A program made the position numbers and the translations under genes. Source: Oscillospiraceae bacterium (GTDB lineage: Bacteria > Bacillota_A > Clostridia > Oscillospirales > JAAYXM01). From it: a DNA stretch of 17,085 nucleotides. The stretch's first letter is position 1, and the number at the start of each line of letters is the position of its first letter. The notes beneath the pieces are model-generated. The model had not been told where the DNA came from. It saw nothing but the letters and a program-made list of their open reading frames with translations, and searched no databases. Shown here piece by piece: positions 9,601 through 15,261 of this stretch. The DNA is taken from NCBI GenBank assembly GCA_017408185.1, contig JAFQVE010000016.1:1-17085 (forward strand), written 5' to 3'.

Positions 9601-10452
9601 CAGACCGTAGCTGCGCTTTTTAAAGCTGTCGGCATCCGTCGTCCAGCCACTGTTCACGCCGCCAAAGCCCCAGAAATTCTTTGTGGAGAGAAGAGTTGTA
9701 TCGCGTCCGTCGTTTGCAGTCTGCGTAAAGTCATAAACCGCCTTGTATCCGCAGTACTCAACGGGTGTCTCATCGTCATCACCGTTGCCGTCATCTTCTC
9801 CGCCGGTATCGTCACCGCTGCCCGTCTGACCTTTTGTAAGGGTAAGAGTGTTGGGGTACATCTGACAACTGTCATATCCCTTTTCCTTTGCATAAAACAC
9901 AAGAATATGCTTTCCCTCTTCACCCTCTTCTACTGTCACATCAGAGAGATCGGTTTCTTTTTCCGCTACATCCGAGCTGCCTGTTGAAATATACGCAACT
10001 TTTTCTCCTATTCTGTTATCATCGGTTAAAAACGATGCAATATTCGTTGTGTCTTTGTCTCCCGGAAAAAGGTATATATCTCCATATCCGCCTTTTCCCG
10101 TTGATTTGGTCTGACCGTGCAGGAGCGAGGCAGAATACGTTCCTGCTTCGTTAATTTCAATTTCAAGCGCAAGCCAGCGCCCTGCGGCAGTCGTATTTGT
10201 ACATATGCCCCACTTGTGCATATAAGCCTTATACGGACCATTAGTGATGCTGGTGTCTTCGCCATCTCCTGCCTCTACCCAACTTATTTTACCTGTCTCT
10301 GTTGCTATCAGTTCCCTGACGTAGATAGTGCTGCCGTTTTTTCCGTTTGGATTAAATTTGTATTCAAGCTTCACCTCTGCCGCCGTTGCAATAACGGGCA
10401 ACATAGATATAAGCATTGACAGTATCAAAACCAATGATAATATCCTCTTCAT
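3676..10452 (-). CDS. Giant secreted SLH-anchored heparinase II/III-family polysaccharide lyase
   Basis: The 2258-aa protein starts with a signal peptide (1 to about 25, MKRIL then a hydrophobic core and ATAA). Domains in order: module A (about 30-207), acidic Gly/Asp linker, module B (239-407), Ig/BIG2-like domain (412-495), module C (506-668) and two more Ig-like domains (672-762, 766-852). The lyase follows: an alpha/alpha toroid (about 860-1405) and a beta-sandwich region (from about 1410). Typical of heparinase II/III proteins are GNISGNFGLQQ (1205-1215), SSPNYNSAW (1276-1284, candidate catalytic Tyr1280), NQGHGHLDTLNLG (1448-1460), DNGYPE (1471-1476) and VAHNTVTVNEK (1492-1502). Four cysteines (C929, C932, C961, C964) form a CxxC pair like a zinc ribbon. 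Next come a cadherin/Ig-like domain (1924-2011), a nine-Gly and Asn/Asp/Thr-rich linker, and three SLH repeats (about 2080-2129, 2138-2188, 2203-2252; ITRAD, ITRQD, TTRAE) that would bind secondary wall polymer. The start has AAGGAG (10460-10465) at 7 nt. Family is secure; the substrate is inferred from the GH20 neighbour. Confidence 0.9.
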   Translation of the reverse strand: MKRILSLVLILSMLISMLPVIATAAEVKLEYKFNPNGKNGSTIYVRELIATETGKISWVEAGDGEDTSITNGPYKAYMHKWGICTNTTAAGRWLALEIEINEAGTYSASLLHGQTKSTGKGGYGDIYLFPGDKDTTNIASFLTDDNRIGEKVAYISTGSSDVAEKETDLSDVTVEEGEEGKHILVFYAKEKGYDSCQMYPNTLTLTKGQTGSGDDTGGEDDGNGDDDETPVEYCGYKAVYDFTQTANDGRDTTLLSTKNFWGFGGVNSGWTTDADSFKKRSYGLQVQKLAAGNWFALAINVPAPGTYKLSLGHITAAQGGVSRLYVMPEGADVNAGLTNPKYKLKNTVDFYSEEQSASTMETLLGNYTFEAAGEHLLVFTYAGNSPNYTGDKNRSAHYLSYLVLDGGKEALPMSISAELYEDVTVGTSAQTVVTALMSDESEKKIDASEFDFSVENDSVATVDESGYVTGVMEGTTKVFVEMKNKNASASFDVKVGKAGTLKSIFTYDFNEGLTNSDKLNSVTEYGQERGLWKYHDAKGASVANSQIHKWGAELRTGAENEWVALRIKVTRSARYFATLTHGKSNTSGGYGKVYILPGDVADIDAALSAAEPVGGEVAYYAEDNAEAATTELSGVDLTAGVYNLVFVASRQGLTGFRQYPGVLTLDAGNIFRFLDIETEEKTLKIYPDGTADKTKVEFEARLLDSTEIPEDELYVVYGTEDDSVAECTDGIITATGHGVTNVYVSVTHNGRTMTAKQEITVTDTSGIKDVTVSADGMNFAGEKVKLSATVLFNSGKSFKLSNSDVTYEIVGDAGEICDGEYVRLESAGTVLVRAGTNLTGDTVTGKPVEIVFREPTEKKASTYYTDERRAAARENIKKYDWARELADIAVKNGDDALQTYEYLYDHITGEGLPRSKQVGAEGDPDYIYCRYCGNDNAAEYGDRKGGAFDVDIYSRKWKIQCPDCKRLFPSNDFGLLYERGLDEHGYYDRDRAVKANAEAVARGEKDALFNELYPELYNPESELYNKDPRTGAKVDGKRWGVDDGLGYLPGRKYENDVEERHGYIAYYTHEVWKEVNRNLLNLGKAYLYTDDSRYGRALCVLVDRIADVFPSFSYKQWDNMYLIAHGGSGFGKIYGRINDCTYTTTFIQYADAAYPMRNDPEVIKFLSEKAKKYNLENTKTSGDKIWANIEDGLLRESFVAAKEGNISGNFGLQQRMLAAAALVLDTEPESSAIVDWIYQPGKWSEDRNNNTAKCTGGNLSVQLVNAVDRDGAGDESSPNYNSAWVENLYECADMLQMYSKDKKYDLYQNPKFAKMFTVYIPLVLSDSYTVQIGDSGAVASIDYMDDINMLTAGFRSLKDSPVGEELAAYIYKRNGNTADGLHYDIFTKDPERMKQEVLDRIGEGFVQESEMLTGYGFAVLRDGAKYADMGHITHYNNMRDYWIYFGRNQGHGHLDTLNLGIEAFGLNVAPDNGYPEVASTDPHRYQWMEATVAHNTVTVNEKSQVDIGPHGYPKHFDDAGEVKVMDIDASGAYTETDIYRRTLLMINAGDDVSYGVDFFRVKGGYDHIYSFHGLSDEIYETEGLGELKYQTDDGTENGEFVGSYAGKDVPYGPDPSNTHVAADFIYPRGYTWMKNIRRAENVGSFSVDFKITDFRKVLRDGKGLHLRMTMLNDFALDEVALTSGNVANKSENKGIPKTLEYVLARRKGENLDSLYTTVYEPYRNERYIAEMSALTITPAEGTPVGTDVAKAVKVLRTDGRVDYVMYATDNTVLYTVTDGERNISFRGFVGVYSVNAEGKVIYTYVHDGDVIGEEENLTSRISGVISDFTRELSLKNSIYVTTNDVVDADSLAGKYVFTENDGVQNGAYRICNAEKTDDGIRLDIGTVSPVRSYRNAEDTSLGFVYNIAKGQKISVPLSVVNDGAPVFDPVAKNITVSAGNSVSVKLNAACEDGSWVEYIAKSIPRGASVNAGNGNITWKPDASQIGENHFAVTARDENGRETTLHFTVTVYGSTTGKPSDNISDKTETPSTPAGGGGGGGGGAAPADKPENTTDNADKTDNADDSTESNADNGVSDVPNFIDLSDHAWATDAINTLAEDGIIKGTSASTFSPASNITRADFALLLVRAFRLTSDNAENFADVSAADYFASELAIARNNGIIGGIGENKFAPRNNITRQDMMVIVYRALQKLGVGLDACGEPQYPDFTTVAPYARDAASALIGAGFVNGKNGFIAPTEYTTRAEVAVLLYRILNSFDEK
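4264..4297 (-). repeat. Imperfect 18-bp tandem repeat in the SLH linker
   Basis: Two copies with an 18-bp period (4264-4279 and 4282-4297, one mismatch in 16) encode TDNADK and TDNADD in the low-complexity linker before the SLH domains. It is a local duplication inside the coding frame that lengthens a flexible spacer. Confidence 0.6.
4327..4353 (-). repeat. GGN codon run encoding nine glycines
   Basis: Nine consecutive GGN codons encode Gly2034-Gly2042, between the cadherin-like domain and the wall-anchor linker of the giant lyase. They would form a flexible hinge. The tract is repetitive at triplet scale and could change length without breaking the frame. Confidence 0.7.
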
Positions 10453-10482
10453 AGACTTTCTCCTTTCTCCACTATTGTCTAT

Positions 10483-10512
10483 TATAGCGGAGAGGGAGCC
10501 CTCTCCGCTATA
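10483..10512 (-). promoter_or_regulatory. Perfect 14-bp intercistronic hairpin
   Basis: TATAGCGGAGAGGG (10483-10496) and CCCTCTCCGCTATA (10499-10512) are perfect inverted copies two bases apart. They sit in the 71-bp gap between the 531-aa secreted protein gene and the giant lyase gene. On the minus-strand transcript no T-tract follows the stem, so it is not a normal intrinsic terminator in the operon's direction. Its likely role is mRNA 3'-end stabilisation or processing, giving more of the upstream product than of the downstream one. On the plus strand six T follow after GGTA, but no plus-strand gene ends here. Confidence 0.6.
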
Positions 10513-10523
10513 GGTATTTTTTA

Positions 10524-12119
10524 CTATTTCGTATAAGAGCCGTCGGTGATGAGCTTGTAACCATCGGTTGCATTGCCCACAATTGCATAGCCCTCATATG
10601 TTCCGTTTTCATCCGCGATAACCGTGAACTGGTTGTCCTTTGTTGTCATTGCAATTTTTGTTGCTTCCGTTTCGCCGGTTGCTGTGAACATAATGCCTTT
10701 TTCGACAACATCGTTGCCAAATCCGATGAACTCTGCCATAATGCCTTTTTCACTGCCGACAGCAAAATCATCGATGATTATCTTCATAGCCCCGGCAATT
10801 GAGGTATGCTCTTCGTATACCGCCGTTACCGTGCAGGTCTCCCAGGCCTTGAATTTATATTCTTTATCTACGCTGACGATTTCTGTTTTTCCGTTGATAT
10901 CAGACTTCTTCCAGCACTTAAACGGATTTTCGTCTGCATCTTTATCGTTTGCCGTGCAGGTGACTTCCGTACCAAAGAGCACTTTTCCGCCGCCGTTGCC
11001 GCCAACAACGGTTACGGTAACTTCATCACGCTGTTCTACCGTTTTACCGTAATCCGCAACATAGATATTTGTGTCGCCATACTGTTTCCAGCTGCTTGTG
11101 CTTCCGTAACCCGGCATTGAAACTTCTGTACTCTCATTTGCGTCCGGAATGAGCTGACCATTCTGGTTGTAAAACTCTTTCTTGCTTGCGTCTACATCGC
11201 CTTCGTATACCGGAACAAGGTAGTTTCTGTAATTTCCTTCAGGAACATAGTTTTCAAGAGTTTCTAAGAATGAAACTATTCTCTTGTTTCCAACAAGTCC
11301 CATTGCCCAGTAAAGGAATTTTTCTTCCTTTTTCGGTGCTGTGAGATTGTATGTTCCATCTTCGTTCTTTTCTGCCTCGATCGCATTTCCGTTTAACTCT
11401 AATCCAGTTACTGTCGCTGCTTGGTAATCAGTAGCAGGTGTTATATCCTCTTCCTTAATAAACTCATCAACAAGTGGTTCGTTTTCTGTTGCAGGTGCAT
11501 CAGCAATTTTTTTAAGCGTAAGGGTGTTTGGGTACATACGGTAACCGCCACCTTCTTTTCCTATCGCAGATGCACAGAAAACAAGAATATACTCTTTTTC
11601 TTCTAACGTCAAATTCTTGGATAACTCAGCGCTCGCTTTCTCGTTTTTTGTTGTGTCATAATACGCAATCTCTCCACCCAGTTGTCTCTCAATCTTAAGT
11701 TCAGATGCAATATCTTCAGTATCTCCCGGAAGAAGATATATGTGTCCGTAGCCTCCCTTCGAGTCACTTATACCATATAAAAGTGAAGCTGAAAATACAC
11801 CCGCTTCTTTAACTTTAATTTTCAAAGCAAGCCACTGACCTGCAGCGGTCGTATTTGTGTCTATTCCACCCCATTCATGCATAAACGCCTTATACGGTCC
11901 TTTTTGGTTGGTAGCGCTTGATGTTTCCCACTTCCACATATCATTTGTCTCAACAAATTCATCAAAATTCCTTACATAAGGACCATTGTTGACATCACCT
12001 TCCGCCCCATTCGGATTAAACTTATACTCATACGTTGTCCCTATTGCCGCGAAGGTTGTGGGGATAAGCGATATGACCATACATGCCGCAAGGAATAATG
12101 ATAATGCTTTCTTTCTCAT
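10524..12119 (-). CDS. Secreted protein with one copy of the lyase-associated module and repeat domains
   Basis: 531-aa exported protein of unknown function. It has a signal peptide (1 to about 25, MRKKALSLFLAAC through TTFAA). Residues 31-206 form a module clearly paralogous to module A of the giant lyase: both have YKFNPNG, GPYKA, TNTTAAG, GGYG, IYL, PGD and YPNTLTL in order. The middle part (about 232-310) reads as a beta-rich Ig-like region. Residues 365-436 (VTVTVVGGNGGG ... FKCW ... VTAVYEE) resemble bacterial InlB-B-type repeats. The C-terminal part (440-531) is a further beta-type domain. There is no SLH, LPXTG or catalytic signature, so it is probably released or loosely held, perhaps as a carbohydrate-binding partner. 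AGGAGG (12128-12133) lies 8 nt before the ATG. It is the first gene of the block and therefore nearest to the predicted regulated promoter. Confidence 0.85.
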   Translation of the reverse strand: MRKKALSLFLAACMVISLIPTTFAAIGTTYEYKFNPNGAEGDVNNGPYVRNFDEFVETNDMWKWETSSATNQKGPYKAFMHEWGGIDTNTTAAGQWLALKIKVKEAGVFSASLLYGISDSKGGYGHIYLLPGDTEDIASELKIERQLGGEIAYYDTTKNEKASAELSKNLTLEEKEYILVFCASAIGKEGGGYRMYPNTLTLKKIADAPATENEPLVDEFIKEEDITPATDYQAATVTGLELNGNAIEAEKNEDGTYNLTAPKKEEKFLYWAMGLVGNKRIVSFLETLENYVPEGNYRNYLVPVYEGDVDASKKEFYNQNGQLIPDANESTEVSMPGYGSTSSWKQYGDTNIYVADYGKTVEQRDEVTVTVVGGNGGGKVLFGTEVTCTANDKDADENPFKCWKKSDINGKTEIVSVDKEYKFKAWETCTVTAVYEEHTSIAGAMKIIIDDFAVGSEKGIMAEFIGFGNDVVEKGIMFTATGETEATKIAMTTKDNQFTVIADENGTYEGYAIVGNATDGYKLITDGSYTK

Positions 12120-12192
12120 AACTCAGACCTCCTGATTTTTTCCGGGCTTGTGCATTGCACTGTATCGCGTAAAGCCGGATATGCGCACGGTC

Positions 12193-12221
12193 TTGACTTT
12201 TTCTCCGCCACAGTGTATACT
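12193..12221 (+). promoter_or_regulatory. Sigma70-type promoter towards the AraC-family regulator
   Basis: TTGACT (12193-12198), a 17-nt spacer and TATACT (12216-12221) make a near-consensus promoter on the plus strand. The predicted start near 12228 leaves a leader of about 120 nt before the regulator gene at 12349. Its -10 overlaps the -10 of the minus-strand promoter. A 5-1-5 inverted repeat, TCCTT-A-AAGGA (12223-12233), covers the predicted start. Confidence 0.6.
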
Positions 12222-12243
12222 CTCCTTAAAGGAACGCGCTCAA
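12214..12243 (-). promoter_or_regulatory. Predicted promoter of the catabolic block, overlapping the divergent one
   Basis: On the minus strand TTGAGC (12243-12238), an 18-nt spacer and TATACA (12219-12214) form a weaker promoter pointing to the gene starting at 12119, with a leader of about 85 nt. The 18-nt spacer holds the inverted repeat 12223-12233, a plausible operator. It is the best candidate I found in the intergenic region for this direction, but the -35 is poor. A regulated promoter needing an activator is an inference. Confidence 0.4.
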
Positions 12244-12348
12244 ACCTTCCTTTTCACAAGCGCCGGTTAAGTTTTCTTTTATTTTATTTCATATACAGCA
12301 AGAAGTATATACAAAAAATAGTAAAAAACTTGCATTATTTGAGGTGTT

Positions 12349-13233
12349 ATGATTATGTTCGAGTCTTTCAGTCACCACTTACCCGTATGCATATCCATCA
12401 CTCACCTGTCGGCACTTTATCACAACGTTTCAATGTTTGGAAAAAATGTTAAAACCGAGGCACACACTGCCCCGGAGCTTTTCTATATCCGTGAATGCAC
12501 CGGAACGCACGAAATTTTAATCGGCGGCAGGGTTCATTCCCTGAAAAGCGGGCAGCTGATAATCGTCCCGCCCGATACAATGCACTGCAACGCCCATAAA
12601 AACCGTTCGGTTGCGGATATGATACAGTTTGCCACAGACTCAGACCTTTCCGCGCTTTACGGAAAGGTGCTGACACTCAGTGCAAAGCAGAAGCAATCGT
12701 TTGCCGAGCTTATCACAATCGGCGTAAGACTTTTCACCTGCTCCCCGCCCCCGGGCTACAGCAGAGGTGTGGGGTTGCACAAGCGCGCCAATGCTTTCGA
12801 GCTTCAGAAGTTCAAAAACCGTATGGAGCTGTTTCTCCTTGACCTTTATCTCGCCCAGTTTGAACCGGAAGCTTCAAAACGTCCGAATAAAGAGCTTTCA
12901 TCTGAGGAGCAGTTTGACCGCTTTGTCATCTATATGAACAAAAACCTTGATAAACCCATCTCCTTAACAGAAATGGCAGATGCGTTTTTCGTAAGCACGT
13001 CAACCGTGCAGAAGCTTTTTTACCGCTTCGCAGGCTGCGCGCCAATGCAGTATTTTCTTGAGCTTAAGCTCAGCCGTGCAAAGGAAATGCTTTGCACAAC
13101 GTCTTTGAATTACACGCAGATATCACAGATGCTCGGTTTCTCCACTGTAAGCTATTTTTCAAATTTCTTCAAAAAAAGAACAGGACTTTCGCCCTCGGAA
13201 TACGCGGCAACCATCAACGAAAGCGAGCTCTGA
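12349..13233 (+). CDS. AraC-family transcriptional regulator
   Basis: 294-aa DNA-binding regulator. The N-terminal half (about 15-110) looks like the small beta-barrel sensor of sugar-responsive AraC proteins, with LKSGQLIIVPPDTMHCN (65-81) matching the usual cupin pattern. The C-terminal half carries the two helix-turn-helix units: ISLTEMADAFFVSTSTVQKLF (204-224) and YTQISQMLGFSTVSYFSNFFKKRTGLSPSEY (255-285), the second being the AraC/XylS signature. The gene is divergent from the secreted-protein/lyase/GH20 block, the classic position for a local activator. GAGG (12341-12344) is 4 nt from the ATG at 12349 and 10 nt from an in-frame ATG at 12355, so the true start could be two codons later. 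The inducer is not readable from the sequence. Confidence 0.93.
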   Translation: MIMFESFSHHLPVCISITHLSALYHNVSMFGKNVKTEAHTAPELFYIRECTGTHEILIGGRVHSLKSGQLIIVPPDTMHCNAHKNRSVADMIQFATDSDLSALYGKVLTLSAKQKQSFAELITIGVRLFTCSPPPGYSRGVGLHKRANAFELQKFKNRMELFLLDLYLAQFEPEASKRPNKELSSEEQFDRFVIYMNKNLDKPISLTEMADAFFVSTSTVQKLFYRFAGCAPMQYFLELKLSRAKEMLCTTSLNYTQISQMLGFSTVSYFSNFFKKRTGLSPSEYAATINESEL

Positions 13234-13249
13234 TGAAACAGTACAGGTT

Positions 13250-13280
13250 ATAAGCTTTCTGCTTATTGTTCTTTTTCGTT
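13250..13280 (+). terminator. Weak terminator after the AraC regulator
   Basis: ATAAGC (13250-13255), a 5-nt loop and GCTTAT (13261-13266) form a short AT-rich stem followed by TGTTCTTTTTCG and further T. It lies 16 bp after the regulator's stop. The stem is weak, so some read-through to the next gene is likely. Its end overlaps the next gene's -35 box. Confidence 0.4.
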
Positions 13281-13294
13281 TTTTATGGTACAAT
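13266..13294 (+). promoter_or_regulatory. Extended -10 promoter of the HipA-like kinase gene
   Basis: TTGTTC (13266-13271), 17 nt, then TACAAT (13289-13294) preceded by TGG, an extended -10 pattern. The predicted start near 13301 lies upstream of the TTG start at 13326, which supports that start codon and independent expression from the regulator gene. Confidence 0.5.
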
Positions 13295-13325
13295 AGTAAT
13301 AAACAAATTGAGTGAGGTGAGCATT

Positions 13326-14405
13326 TTGAAGTTTTTAAAATGGAAAGACGACGTTATCGCTAAAATAAATCCGGATTTCAGCGTCGATTTTATTGATGAG
13401 AGCATCTCATCGCCCGCTCTCCCGAATATCAGAAATGCTCACTGGTCTGCGGAGGAATTCGCAAGGTTTCTTGACGACAGAATAGTGAGCAGACAACGAC
13501 GCGACATCGAAAAAATACTGTTCCGTTGCGGACTGTCAAGCTACAATACTTTTAAAATCGCAGAACGAACAAAAGCTGTTAACGCTAAGGATTTGCTTTG
13601 GGTTGCAGACAACGAAAATGATTTATTCAGCGATGCAATTACCGATGTGTTTGAAAGCATTTTTATCAAAAAAGTGGACAGCATCGGAGAAAGCGTAGAT
13701 TCTCCGGACGGTTGTAACGTTAAAAGATACGGTGTTTATAACGGTAATTACGGAATTTATAAGAACAGATTGCACCCGCTGTCTACGGATGTTGAAAGCG
13801 AAGTCGCAGTGTATAAGCTGGCAAAGCGCCTGGGTGTTCCGTGTTGCGAAGCAATTCAGACTGATGAAAACACTGTTTTTTCAAAGTTTGAATACGATTT
13901 TTCAAAAGAGCAGATTGTACATTTCAGACGCCTTTTTGAGGACGGCGAACGAACGGACAGCAATGAGCTTGCAAATGTTATAAATAAGCGCCCCGGCTAC
14001 AAAAACGATTTCAGCAGAATGATCTTCCTTGATTTTATAACACGGCAGGATGACAGACACACAAGCAATTTTGCCGTTAAAATCAATCACGAAACAAAAT
14101 GCGAATCCTTTTATCCGTTATACGATAACGGCAGAAGCCTGTTTTATCAGGATAATGACAAAACAATAGCCAATGACTGGAAGGATCCGATCGCATATTG
14201 CACTACCTTCGGTGCGGTCGGAACTTATTATGACTATGTAGCGGATATCCTGACCGAAAATCCCGATGCGTTATCCCTGCTTGATTTGTCAATAACCGAT
14301 GATGAGATATACTCTGTTATGAAAGCCTCCGGCTTCACCGGTGCGAAGCTGGAAGGAATCGTAAAATGGGTATCCGGCAGTATAAAATGCTTACTTGAAT
14401 TTTAA
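13326..14405 (+). CDS. HipA-like kinase-fold protein, no partner antitoxin nearby
   Basis: 359-aa protein whose C-terminal two thirds resemble HipA/CtkA-type Ser/Thr kinases. The evidence is an STDVESEVAVYKLAKRLGVP helix (153-172), a catalytic loop IFLDFITRQDDRHTSNF (233-249) with Asp-Arg-His and Asn248, and a metal-binding PLYDNG (264-269, Asp267) in place of DFG. The N-terminal part (1 to about 115), with helix-rich RRDIEKILFRCGLSSYN (58-74), is not one I can assign. The TTG at 13326 is preceded by GAGGTG at 6 nt. The frame is open upstream to 13266, but that lies before the predicted transcript start. HipA proteins usually pair with a HipB DNA-binding antitoxin; none is encoded next to it, since the upstream gene is the AraC regulator. 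It might be a stand-alone kinase or phage-defence protein. The kinase-fold call is fairly firm, the role open. Confidence 0.78.
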   Translation: MKFLKWKDDVIAKINPDFSVDFIDESISSPALPNIRNAHWSAEEFARFLDDRIVSRQRRDIEKILFRCGLSSYNTFKIAERTKAVNAKDLLWVADNENDLFSDAITDVFESIFIKKVDSIGESVDSPDGCNVKRYGVYNGNYGIYKNRLHPLSTDVESEVAVYKLAKRLGVPCCEAIQTDENTVFSKFEYDFSKEQIVHFRRLFEDGERTDSNELANVINKRPGYKNDFSRMIFLDFITRQDDRHTSNFAVKINHETKCESFYPLYDNGRSLFYQDNDKTIANDWKDPIAYCTTFGAVGTYYDYVADILTENPDALSLLDLSITDDEIYSVMKASGFTGAKLEGIVKWVSGSIKCLLEF

Positions 14406-14420
14406 AAAGTTTCAAGCAAA

Positions 14421-14452
14421 CGAACCCGCGAGGCTTTAACCTCACGGGTTCG
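14421..14452. terminator. Bidirectional terminator between convergent genes
   Basis: CGAACCCGCGAGG (14421-14433) and CCTCACGGGTTCG (14440-14452) form a 13-position stem with one mismatch and a 6-nt loop. It lies between the stop of the plus-strand kinase gene (14405) and that of the minus-strand gene (14461). T-tracts on both sides are short (GGTTATTCTT on plus; CGTTTGCTTG then TTTTT on minus), but the GC-rich stem and convergent position support termination for both transcripts. Confidence 0.75.
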
Positions 14453-14460
14453 GGTTATTC

Positions 14461-15258
14461 TTAAAGATTTCCAAATGCCTTTTTGCCGTTTTGCTTTATC
14501 TTTTCGGCGTCGAGTCCCGAAAGCTCTATGCGCAAAAGATTTGTTTCCATATAGTCAAACGGTGAGAGCGAACCGAAGCAGATGCACTCCTCCGGAACGC
14601 TTTCCATAGCTCTTTTGCAGAGGTTTGAATCAAGAACCGCAGTAGCCGTTGTATCGAAGAAAATGTTTTTGCGCGATTTTGCAAGCTCACCGAGCTTTCC
14701 CGCCGCGAACATCGAAAATCCGGTAGCAAGGAGCGGAACATCTTCGTACTTTGAAATCAGAGCGACATAATCATTTGCCGAAATGTTCTTCGGCGTGTCA
14801 AGATCACTTCTGCCGCGGAAGTTTTCAAAGCTTGCGCAAACTCTCACCGGAACACCGAGCTCAGATGCAAGCTCCATAACCTTTCCCGCTCGGTGAATGG
14901 GAGAATACTGATCAAAAAGCATCTCCGGTGCAAGCGAATAGCCGTGATACAGCGGTGCAAGCTCAAATCCGCAAAAGCCGCGTGCTATCATCTCCCGAGC
15001 ATCGCGCTCCCATCCGGGATATGCGGGGTTTACAATTGCAAGCGGGATAAACTTTGTTTTTCCGTCATATTCTTCAAGCTCTTTTAGAAGCTCGAGATTT
15101 GCAGCATTTGCATCCTTATAGAAAAGTCCGTTTACGTTTGCGACAACCATATGCGTAATGTCATACTCCCGGGCGAGCGCGTCAAGCCCCGAGAGCGTGT
15201 TAAATTCAAGATTGCGGAACGGCCAGTGACCTACATATGTATTGATATCAATAAACAC
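14461..15258 (-). CDS. Amidohydrolase-2-like protein lacking the metal ligands
   Basis: 265-aa TIM-barrel protein of the amidohydrolase-2 group, related in layout to the neighbour encoded at 15262-16080 but without its metal site. Where the family has D-x-H-x-H it reads IDINTYVG (Asp4, Asn6, Tyr8). The Lys strand reads GFELAP (no Lys). The strand that ends in His in the neighbour reads PVRVCASF (Cys141), the next reads LLATGF, and the final FGTD motif reads FGSLSPF (Leu231 instead of Asp). It is therefore probably not a classical metallo-hydrolase, but may be a regulatory subunit, a binding protein or an enzyme with other chemistry. The start is GTG at 15258, 3 bp after the upstream stop, with a ribosome site in the preceding gene (AAGG). 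It is the last gene of the operon before a terminator hairpin. Confidence 0.82.
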   Translation of the reverse strand: MFIDINTYVGHWPFRNLEFNTLSGLDALAREYDITHMVVANVNGLFYKDANAANLELLKELEEYDGKTKFIPLAIVNPAYPGWERDAREMIARGFCGFELAPLYHGYSLAPEMLFDQYSPIHRAGKVMELASELGVPVRVCASFENFRGRSDLDTPKNISANDYVALISKYEDVPLLATGFSMFAAGKLGELAKSRKNIFFDTTATAVLDSNLCKRAMESVPEECICFGSLSPFDYMETNLLRIELSGLDAEKIKQNGKKAFGNL

Positions 15259-15261
15259 AGC

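Noticed and set aside
10483..10512. Hairpin read as a plus-strand intrinsic terminator
   Set aside because: Six T follow it on the plus strand after GGTA, but no plus-strand gene ends upstream, so there is nothing for it to terminate.
12150..12160. GTGCA-T-TGCAC inverted repeat in the leader of the 531-aa protein gene
   Set aside because: A short 5-1-5 repeat with no known matching regulator and no alignment to a promoter box; it could be chance.
12291..12313. Direct repeat ATATACA (12291-12297 and 12307-12313) upstream of the AraC gene as an AraC operator
   Set aside because: It is only seven bases in a very AT-rich stretch with a 16-bp period; AraC-type proteins do bind direct repeats, but this match is too weak to annotate.
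12150..12452. A 100-codon plus-strand frame in the divergent intergenic region
   Set aside because: It runs across both predicted promoters and into the regulator gene in another frame, has no ribosome site and no family features.
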